From an uncultured Roseibium sp. (GTDB lineage Bacteria > Pseudomonadota > Alphaproteobacteria > Rhizobiales > Stappiaceae): 64,000 bases of DNA. A program made the translations under genes and the position numbers. Each line of letters begins with the position of its first letter. Positions within the stretch are counted from its first letter, which is position 1. Positions 25,972-32,799 of the stretch are shown in pieces. The notes under the pieces were generated by a model. It was not told the origin of the DNA, searched no databases, and worked only from the letters and a program-made list of their open reading frames with translations. The DNA lies in assembly GCF_963669205.1 (NCBI RefSeq), contig NZ_OY769915.1, positions 4,748,001 through 4,812,000 on the forward strand. Direction: 5' to 3'.

Positions 25972-26898
25972 ATGACGGAACACGCTGACAAGGTACTCGC
26001 CGCCCTGCGCACCGCGCCACAATTTGCTCATGTGACATCAGCACAGCACATAACCCGGCTGGGCGGACTGACCAATCTCGTTCACCGCGTCGACCTCAAG
26101 GACCAGTCGGTTATCGTCCGCATTCCGGGAGAAAACACCGAGGAATACATTGATCGCGGCGTGGAAAAGCATAATGCGGAGGCAGCGGCCCGCGCCGGTG
26201 TTTCCGCCGAAGTGCTCCATGCCGACGCAGCATCCGGCATCATGATTACCCGCACGATCGAGGCAATCGAGACCATGACGCCCGATCTTTTCAAATCTCG
26301 TCATGGCTCACCAGGCCGCGCCGGTGCGGCCCTCGCCCGGCTGCATGCCTCGGGTGAGATTTTTCAGTTCCGCTTCGAACTGTTCTCGATGATTGACGAC
26401 TATCTCAAGGTTCTGTCCACTAAGGATGTCTCCCTCCCGGACGGCTACGAGGACGTTGTTGCCGCCGCAATGCCCGTCGGTGAAGTATTGGCTGCGGCGG
26501 ATCTCCCGCTTGCACCCTGCCACTGCGATCCGCTGTGCGAGAATTTCCTGGATGACGGCGAAAGGATGTGGATCGTCGACTGGGAGTATTCCGGCATGAA
26601 CGATCCGCTCTGGGACCTCGGAGACCTTTCCGTCGAAGCGGGAATGACGGCGGAACAGGATGCGCAGATGCTGCGGGCCTATTTCGGTCGCGAACCGACA
26701 GCCGCGGAGACGGGACGTGTGGTGATCTACAAGGCGATGTGCGATCTGCTCTGGACCCTGTGGGGATTGATCCAGCTGGCCGACGACAATCCGGCCGAAG
26801 ACTTCTGGGCCTACGCCACCGGCCGCTTCGACCGGTGCCGAAACCTGATGCAGGACCCGTCCTTCAACGGGCATGTGGCTGCCGTCAGGGCCGGTTGA
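25972..26898 (+). CDS. Choline-kinase-like phosphotransferase (APH fold), copy 1
   Basis: 308 aa; ATG 25972 chosen because GGGGGAA (25963-25969) precedes it. An earlier ATG at 25957 overlaps the previous stop. APH/LicA-type kinase: N-lobe GGLTNLVHRVDL, catalytic loop HCDPLCENF (His184, Asp186, Asn191) and metal-binding DWEYSGMNDPLWDL (Asp203), the bacterial choline/ethanolamine-kinase pattern. It probably phosphorylates the hydroxyl of a small amino alcohol. It is co-transcribed with the flavoenzyme. Its last 14 bp overlap the convergent phosphatase gene. Confidence 0.82.
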   Translation: MTEHADKVLAALRTAPQFAHVTSAQHITRLGGLTNLVHRVDLKDQSVIVRIPGENTEEYIDRGVEKHNAEAAARAGVSAEVLHADAASGIMITRTIEAIETMTPDLFKSRHGSPGRAGAALARLHASGEIFQFRFELFSMIDDYLKVLSTKDVSLPDGYEDVVAAAMPVGEVLAAADLPLAPCHCDPLCENFLDDGERMWIVDWEYSGMNDPLWDLGDLSVEAGMTAEQDAQMLRAYFGREPTAAETGRVVIYKAMCDLLWTLWGLIQLADDNPAEDFWAYATGRFDRCRNLMQDPSFNGHVAAVRAG

Positions 26899-27658
26899 GC
26901 AGGTCCAGCAGTTGCGCGTGCAATTCGGGTGTCGCCGCCGTGACCGTACGCCCGTCCGATGTCATCGACAGCGGGTTGCTCTGCCAGTCCGTCATGATCC
27001 CGCCCGCTGCTGAAACTACAGCCGAGACCGGCAGATAGTCGTAGGGCTGCAGGTCGTAGTCCACGACGGCGTCGGCAAGGCCGCGCGCCACAAGGGCATG
27101 CGGATAACAATCGGCCCCCAGCCGGCGCAACTGCCCTGCCCGGACCAGACGCTGAAAAACGTCCGCTTCCGAGACCGCCAGCTTGTCTCCCTCGTTGATG
27201 AACAGGCGGGCGTCGTCCAGCGACCGGCAGGAACGCGTCCGGATCGGGGTTCCGTTGCATGAGGCCGGCAGACCTTCACCCCCGGCATAGGCTTCGCCCA
27301 GAGCCGGCATGCGGATCACGCCGAGTTTGGGGTGCCCGTCCTCAAGATAGCCGAGCAGCATCCCGAACAGCGGCAATCCGGCAATGAAAGAGCGCGTGCC
27401 GTCGATCGGATCGATGATCCACATCGCGGCGCCGTCTCCGGTCCGGCCGAATTCTTCGCCGAAGATCGCTTCGCCCGGGAAGTGATCCAGGAGACTGTCC
27501 CGCAGAGACTGTTCGGTTGCCTTGTCGGCCAGGGTCACCGGGCTCTGATCGGCCTTGATTTCGGTCTCGGGATCGTTCCTGAAAAAGGAAAGGCTGACAG
27601 CCGCGGCATCTGCCGTGATCTCCAGTGCCTTCTCCAGTCTGGCTGAATAGTCCGGCAT
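26885..27658 (-). CDS. Inositol-monophosphatase-family phosphatase
   Basis: 257 aa from ATG 27658, preceded by GAGG; the open frame extends to 27703. Metal-site motifs of the IMPase/HisN family are present: GEEFG (about 67-71), DPIDGTRSF (about 83-91) and a C-terminal YDYLPVSAVVSAAGG. The family releases phosphate from inositol phosphate, histidinol phosphate and other small phosphates. It points away from the betaine-type ABC operon and shares its promoter region with box 3, so it should belong to the DeoR regulon. In this setting it could remove the phosphate added by the kinases; this is inference. Confidence 0.82.
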   Translation of the reverse strand: MPDYSARLEKALEITADAAAVSLSFFRNDPETEIKADQSPVTLADKATEQSLRDSLLDHFPGEAIFGEEFGRTGDGAAMWIIDPIDGTRSFIAGLPLFGMLLGYLEDGHPKLGVIRMPALGEAYAGGEGLPASCNGTPIRTRSCRSLDDARLFINEGDKLAVSEADVFQRLVRAGQLRRLGADCYPHALVARGLADAVVDYDLQPYDYLPVSAVVSAAGGIMTDWQSNPLSMTSDGRTVTAATPELHAQLLDLLNRP

Positions 27659-27745
27659 CCTCGTGCCCCGCATTTGTGATGTTCTTGTCTGTCGAATGAA
27701 CACGTAATGCTCAAAATGTATCCAAAATCCACAAAATTCGAAGCC

Positions 27746-27767
27746 AAATGTTGCTTTTTGTTGATTT
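27746..27767 (+). promoter_or_regulatory. Operator-like box 3 of the DeoR regulon
   Basis: AAATGTTGCTTTTTGTTGAT continuing TT, in the divergent region between the phosphatase (start 27658) and the binding-protein gene (start 27867). It matches box 1 at 18 of its 19 positions (the N position differs). It supports common control of both halves of the cluster. Confidence 0.6.
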
Positions 27768-27866
27768 ATGCTGACAGTCTATGAGGGTGTCGTGCCGAGT
27801 TGGCAGCTGCTTACGGGGTCATGCCCGGGCAGTCATGCATTGGCAATTTCAGACGGGGAGAAAAAT

Positions 27867-28799
27867 ATGAAGCGCGTTTCATTGGCACTGTCCGCTATGC
27901 TGGCTGTCGCGCCTGCGCTCGCAGCCGAATCCAGCGATCCGATCAAGCTCACACTTCATGACTGGTCGGGACAGTTGATCACGACCAAGCTCATGGGAGA
28001 AATCCTGAAGGAAGCCGGTTACAACGTCGAAAACGTTCAGGCTGACTACATCGCCCAGTTCGCGGGCCTGAAGACGGGCGACTTGCATGTCGCCATGGAA
28101 ATCTGGGAAACCACCGGACGCGAGGCGATGGATGAGGCCTTTGCGACGGGTGATGTCGTCAACCTCGGTGAAACCGGTCTGCAGGCGATCGAGGAATGGT
28201 GGTATCCCGCCTACATGAAGGAGCGCTGCCCGGGTCTTCCCAACTGGGAAGCTTTGAAGGATTGCGCTGAAGAATTCGCGACCCCCGAAACCGCCCCCTT
28301 CGGCCGCTATCTCGGCGGTCCGGTCACCTGGGGCGGCTTTGACGAGGAGCGCGTGGAAGCGCTCGGACTGGACTTCGAAGTGGTCCATGCAGGCACCGAT
28401 GCAGCCTTGTTCGCAGAGCTTGAAGCGGCCTACCAGCGCCAGGATCCGATCGTGCTCTGGGTCTATGCACCGCACTGGGCACCTGCGAAATATGAGGGCG
28501 AATTCGTCGAGTTCCCGCCGTTCTCGCCTGAATGCTACAGCGACCCGTCTGTCGGTGTGAACCCGGACGCGGCCTATGACTGCGGCAAGCCGCGCGGTCC
28601 AATCTGGAAAGTCAGCTGGGCGGGCGTTGCCGACAAGTGGCCGGGTGCGGCAAAGGCGATCGAGAATTTCAAGCTCTCCAATGCCGACTATGGCGCCATG
28701 GTCACCGAAGTGGATCTCAACGGAAAGTCCGTGGAAGACACGGTTGCGGCCTGGATGGCCGACAACAAGGACACATGGTCGGGCTGGATTGCCAAGTAA
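27867..28799 (+). CDS. Glycine-betaine-type ABC substrate-binding protein (OpuAC family)
   Basis: 310 aa from ATG 27867 with GGGGAG upstream; the in-frame extension to 27768 contains box 3 and is not coding. Signal peptide MKRVSLALSAMLAVAPALAA. The mature part is an OpuAC/ProX-like domain (IKLTLHDWSGQLITTKLMGEILKEAGYNVE) with many aromatic residues of the kind that cage quaternary ammonium groups (EEWWYPAYM, IVLWVYAPHWAP, WLID-like tail absent). Likely ligands are glycine betaine, choline, carnitine or a relative. It is the first gene of a five-gene operon reaching 35232. Confidence 0.88.
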   Translation: MKRVSLALSAMLAVAPALAAESSDPIKLTLHDWSGQLITTKLMGEILKEAGYNVENVQADYIAQFAGLKTGDLHVAMEIWETTGREAMDEAFATGDVVNLGETGLQAIEEWWYPAYMKERCPGLPNWEALKDCAEEFATPETAPFGRYLGGPVTWGGFDEERVEALGLDFEVVHAGTDAALFAELEAAYQRQDPIVLWVYAPHWAPAKYEGEFVEFPPFSPECYSDPSVGVNPDAAYDCGKPRGPIWKVSWAGVADKWPGAAKAIENFKLSNADYGAMVTEVDLNGKSVEDTVAAWMADNKDTWSGWIAK

Positions 28800-28814
28800 G
28801 GCCGTTCCATACTT

Positions 28815-28849
28815 CCTGCACGCAGCAATCCGATCTTGATGCGTGCAGG
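28815..28849 (+). other. Intercistronic stem-loop after the betaine-type binding protein
   Basis: CCTGCACGC (28815-28823) pairs perfectly with GCGTGCAGG (28841-28849) across a 17-nt loop, 15 nt after the stop codon. A smaller dyad, CCAGTC/GACTGG, follows at 28853-28869. No T-run, so probably a stabiliser or attenuator before the ATPase gene. Confidence 0.6.
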
Positions 28850-28916
28850 ACACCAGTCCGGATGACTGGCAAGACAGTTTCCCGATAGCGGGAAGAGAAC
28901 CTCCACCGAGGACTGG

Positions 28917-29930
28917 ATGACGACGCCCGTAATTCTCGATTGCCGGAACGTATGGAAGCTTTACGGACCGCAGGCCGACACGTTTTTGACCTCCAACCCC
29001 GCCCCCTCTTCTGCCGATCTGGAAGCTGCGAATCTCATCGGGGCGGTGCGCGCGGTGAACGTGCAAATCCGGAAGGGAGAGATTTTCGTCATCATGGGGC
29101 TTTCCGGCTCCGGCAAGTCGACGCTGGTGCGCTGCATGTCACGCCTCGTCGACTCCACGGCGGGCGAGATACGCTTCGAGGGCAAGGACCTGCTCAGCGC
29201 AAGCGAAGAGGAATTGATCCAGATCCGGCGCAAGAAAATGGGCATGGTGTTCCAGCAATTCGCCCTGTTGCCGCATCTGACGGTCCTGGAAAACGCAGCA
29301 TTCCCGCTCGACATTCAGGGCGTCGACAAAAAGACACGCGAAGCCCGGGCCCGGGAAGTCGTGGAACTGGTGGGCCTCAAGGGGCGTGAAGGCTATTTCC
29401 CGCGTGAACTTTCCGGCGGCCAGCAGCAACGCGTCGGCATTGCCCGCAGCCTGGCGGCGGAACCGGAAATCTGGTTTCTGGACGAGCCGTTCTCCGCACT
29501 CGATCCGCTGATCCGGCGCGAGATGCAGGACGAGTTCCTGCGCCTTCAGAACATCCTGCACAAGACAATCGTCTTCATCACCCATGACTTCGACGAAGCC
29601 ATCCGCCTCGCGGATCGGATCGCAGTGATGAAGGACGGCATCATCGAACAGGTGGCGACGCCTGAAGACCTCGTCCTGCAGCCGGCAACCGACTACGTAG
29701 CCGAGTTCACCCGCCACGTCAGCCGCGCGAAGGTGATCCGTGCCGCATCGTTGATGGAGCCGATCAACGGCGACAGTTTTGCTGGCGAAGTTTCCCATGA
29801 TGCGGTGATCGAAGCGATTGCCGATCCGGTGGAAGCCTCGGACCTTCCCCACAAGGTCATGGAGGGCGAAAAACCCGTCGGGCAGATATCCCGCAAGGCG
29901 GTCATCGACGTGCTGGTGGGCCGCAGATGA
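28917..29930 (+). CDS. Glycine betaine/choline-type ABC transporter ATP-binding protein (ProV type)
   Basis: 337 aa ATPase. Walker A GLSGSGKST lies near 61-69, signature LSGGQQQRVGIARSL near 163-177 and Walker B IWFLDEPFSALDP near 183-195. An N-terminal extension of about 40 residues before the core and a C-terminal CBS-like region are typical of ProV/OpuAA. The latter may sense ionic strength, but only part of a CBS pair is recognisable. The stop overlaps the permease ATG (29927-29930). Confidence 0.9.
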   Translation: MTTPVILDCRNVWKLYGPQADTFLTSNPAPSSADLEAANLIGAVRAVNVQIRKGEIFVIMGLSGSGKSTLVRCMSRLVDSTAGEIRFEGKDLLSASEEELIQIRRKKMGMVFQQFALLPHLTVLENAAFPLDIQGVDKKTREARAREVVELVGLKGREGYFPRELSGGQQQRVGIARSLAAEPEIWFLDEPFSALDPLIRREMQDEFLRLQNILHKTIVFITHDFDEAIRLADRIAVMKDGIIEQVATPEDLVLQPATDYVAEFTRHVSRAKVIRAASLMEPINGDSFAGEVSHDAVIEAIADPVEASDLPHKVMEGEKPVGQISRKAVIDVLVGRR

Positions 29931-31912
29931 TCGCACGGGCTGCAAGGTCGGGCTGGCTTTTCTGGGGAGCCCTGTTCGCGGCAACCTGGCTGCTGTCGGC
30001 CTATTCCTTTCAGCTCTACAAGGCTCTCGACGCCCGCTGGATCGTTCGCTATCCGAAGGGATGGGAACTGCCGCTTGAAGACAGGATCAGTGCGTTTCTC
30101 GACTGGCTGGTCGAAAGCGCGGGCTTCTACTTCTTCACGTTCCGCGACCTGACACGCACCATTTCCGCGCTGATCGAAGCCCCCTATCAGGTCCTGCGCA
30201 ACCTGCTTGTCGAAGGCTTCACAAGCGGCGTCGGCGACGCGGCCGTGCAGGTCGCGCCGGCGCTCAGCTGGATCGCGGTGATCGTGACGATCATGGCAAT
30301 AGGGCACTATGCCCGCGACTGGTTCCTGTCCGTCCTCGTCGGAGCCTGTTTTCTCTACCTCGCCGTATTCGGGCAATGGGAAAGCGCCATGATCACGCTC
30401 GCCTCGGTGCTGATCTCCGTTCCCATCGGCGTCATCGGCGGCCTTCTTCTGGGCATCCTCGCCTATCGCGTAAGCTGGTTTGAGCGCATGTTGCGGCCGA
30501 TCCTGGACTTGATGCAGACCGTTCCGGTTTTTGCCTATCTCGTTCCCATCCTGATCCTGTTCGGCTTCGGCCCAGTCGCCGCGCTTGTTGCAACGGTGAT
30601 CTACGCCATGCCGCCCATGGTGCGCATCACCATCGTTGCGCTGAACTCGGTGCCGACGGAGGTGATCGAGGCAGGCCGCATGGCTGGTTGCCGCAACCGG
30701 CAGATGATGTGGAAGGTTCTCGTTCCCTCCGCGGTTCCGACCCTGATGGTCGGCGTCAACCAGGTGATCATGCTGACGCTGAACATGGTAATCATCGCGT
30801 CCATGATCGGTGCGGGCGGCCTCGGCTTCGACGTCCTGTCCAGTCTGCGCCGGCTCGATATCGGTGGAGGGATCGAGGCAGGTCTCGGCATCGTGGCCAT
30901 GGCGATCGCGCTTGACCGGGCGAGCCAGGCCTTCGCGGAACGCAGCGCTCGTCACCCCCTGGAAGGCAACGTTCTGCAGCGCCATCCCTGGTTGGGAACC
31001 GTCTTCCTGGTGATTGCCTCGACGTTGATCCTCGGTCGCTTCGTCCCGGCGGTCCAGACCTACCCGGACGCCCTGACGATCACGACCGGCCCGTTCTGGT
31101 CGAACGCAATGGAGTGGATCAACGTCAACTTCTTCGACACGTTCGAGGCCATCAAGACCGTCATCCTGCAATGGCTGCTTCTCCCGGTGAAGAAGTTTTT
31201 CACCGGCATTCCCTGGGCCTGGGGGATCATTGCCACCGCCCTGATGGCCTGGCGCGTCGGCGGCTGGAAAATCGGCCTGCTCGCCGGCCTCCTGATGAGT
31301 TTCATTGCCGCGTCGGGTCTGTGGCCGAAGGCGATGGTCACGATTTACCTGTGCGGTGTCTCGGTTCTGATCGCAACGCTCATCGGCATCCCGCTCGGCA
31401 TCTGGGCGGCGGAAAGCCCGCGGGCCGGACGGGTCATTCTCGGTCTGATGGACACGCTGCAAACGCTGCCCAGCTTCGTCTACCTGATCCCGGTCGTCAT
31501 GCTGTTCCGCGTCGGCGATTTCAGCGCGATGATTGCGGTGATCCTCTATGCCCTCGCCCCTGCCGTCCGGTACGCGGCGCACGGTCTCAAGGAGGTCCCG
31601 CCGCCCCTGATCGAGGCAGGGCTGATGTCAGGCTGCACCAGGCGGCAGTTGCTCTGGCGCATCAAGCTTCCGCTGGCGACACCGCATCTTTTCCTGGGGC
31701 TGAACCAGACCATCATGCTGGCGCTGTCCATGCTGGTGATCACGGCCCTCGTCGGGACGAGGGATCTTGGCCAGGAAGTCTATATCGCGCTGACCAAGGC
31801 CAATGCCGGACAGGGTATCGTTGCCGGTCTCTCCGTCGCTTTCATCGCGATTATCGCGGACAGGATCATCAACGCGCTGGCTTCGGGCCAGCGTCAAAGG
31901 TTGGGGATGTGA
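29927..31912 (+). CDS. ABC permease with two fused transmembrane domains (ProW type)
   Basis: 661 aa, about twice the usual ProW size. Two BPD_transp_1 domains are visible, each with an EAA loop: EVIEAGRMAGCRNRQMMWKVLVPSAVPTL near 245-275 and PLIEAGLMSGCTRRQLLWRIKLPLATPHL near 560-590. One polypeptide therefore supplies both halves of the pore. Internal similarity of the two halves indicates duplication and fusion, as known in some betaine/choline importers of alphaproteobacteria. It is coupled to the ATPase gene by a 4-bp overlap and is followed 3 bp later by the second kinase. Confidence 0.9.
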   Translation: MIARAARSGWLFWGALFAATWLLSAYSFQLYKALDARWIVRYPKGWELPLEDRISAFLDWLVESAGFYFFTFRDLTRTISALIEAPYQVLRNLLVEGFTSGVGDAAVQVAPALSWIAVIVTIMAIGHYARDWFLSVLVGACFLYLAVFGQWESAMITLASVLISVPIGVIGGLLLGILAYRVSWFERMLRPILDLMQTVPVFAYLVPILILFGFGPVAALVATVIYAMPPMVRITIVALNSVPTEVIEAGRMAGCRNRQMMWKVLVPSAVPTLMVGVNQVIMLTLNMVIIASMIGAGGLGFDVLSSLRRLDIGGGIEAGLGIVAMAIALDRASQAFAERSARHPLEGNVLQRHPWLGTVFLVIASTLILGRFVPAVQTYPDALTITTGPFWSNAMEWINVNFFDTFEAIKTVILQWLLLPVKKFFTGIPWAWGIIATALMAWRVGGWKIGLLAGLLMSFIAASGLWPKAMVTIYLCGVSVLIATLIGIPLGIWAAESPRAGRVILGLMDTLQTLPSFVYLIPVVMLFRVGDFSAMIAVILYALAPAVRYAAHGLKEVPPPLIEAGLMSGCTRRQLLWRIKLPLATPHLFLGLNQTIMLALSMLVITALVGTRDLGQEVYIALTKANAGQGIVAGLSVAFIAIIADRIINALASGQRQRLGM

Positions 31913-31915
31913 CAC

Positions 31916-32791
31916 ATGAGCGAAACCGCAATTGCCCGCGCTGCCGCGCTTGCCTGCTTTTCCGATCCTGAGGACATAACCCCGCTCGGGGGCGGCATCA
32001 CCAACGTCAATCTTTTCGTTCGCGACGGCAGCCGCCGCTTTGTCGTGCGCCTGGGTGATGACATTCCCGAACACGGCGTCATGCGCTGGAACGAGCTCGC
32101 CCTGAGCCGGGCGGCCGAAATGGCCGGCATTTCCCCCGCGGTCTTTCATCAGGAACCCGGCGTTTTGGTGCTGGACTTCATAGCAGCAAGGACCTTCGAG
32201 GAAGCTGATGTCCGTGATCCGGCAAACCTGGCGAAAATCATCGAGCTGGTTGCCAGGGCACACCGGGATCTGGGCACCCATCTCACCGGGCCGATCCTCG
32301 CCTTCTGGCCGTTTCAGGTGAACCGCACCTACGCAACGCGGCTGAAAGCCGACGGATCGGCGCATTCGGACGCCTTGTCCGGTCTCATGGACACGCTGGA
32401 CGACCTGGAAAAGGCAGTCGGACCCGTCGACCTCGCCGTCGGCCACAACGACCTGCTCGCCGCCAATCTGCTCGATGATGGCGACAGGCTCTGGCTGATC
32501 GACTGGGAATACGGCGGTTTCAATTCACCGCTGTTCGATCTGGCCGGCCTTGCCTCAAACAATGGCCTCGGCGAGGCGCAGGAACTGTCGATGCTCGAAC
32601 AGTATTTCGAAGCGCCGGCAAAGACCCGCTGGCGCGCCTACAAGGCCATGAAATGCACCTCCCTGATGCGCGAAACTCTCTGGTCGATGACATCGGAAAT
32701 TCATTCCGATCTGGACTTCGACTATGCCGCCTACACCCGAGAAAACATGGACCGGCTGAACGCCGCCCTGTCCGAATTCCGTGAATTGTGA
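31916..32791 (+). CDS. Choline-kinase-like phosphotransferase (APH fold), copy 2
   Basis: 291 aa from ATG 31916, preceded by TTGGGGA inside the permease end. Kinase motifs: LGGGITNVNLFV (about 24-35), HNDLLAANLL (His177, Asp179, Asn184) and IDWEYGGFNSPLFDLA (Asp196). It is clearly related to copy 1 but diverged, so the two may act on different alcohols or on successive methylation states. It lies between the transporter and the second flavoenzyme, whose ATG follows 8 bp after its stop. Substrate unknown. Confidence 0.82.
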   Translation: MSETAIARAAALACFSDPEDITPLGGGITNVNLFVRDGSRRFVVRLGDDIPEHGVMRWNELALSRAAEMAGISPAVFHQEPGVLVLDFIAARTFEEADVRDPANLAKIIELVARAHRDLGTHLTGPILAFWPFQVNRTYATRLKADGSAHSDALSGLMDTLDDLEKAVGPVDLAVGHNDLLAANLLDDGDRLWLIDWEYGGFNSPLFDLAGLASNNGLGEAQELSMLEQYFEAPAKTRWRAYKAMKCTSLMRETLWSMTSEIHSDLDFDYAAYTRENMDRLNAALSEFREL

Positions 32792-32799
32792 GAGCTCTC

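Noticed and set aside
29693..31582. 629-codon open frame on the minus strand
   Set aside because: Antisense to the ABC ATPase and permease genes; composition (many Asp, Arg, His, Gln, Asn) is that of a shadow of a membrane protein.
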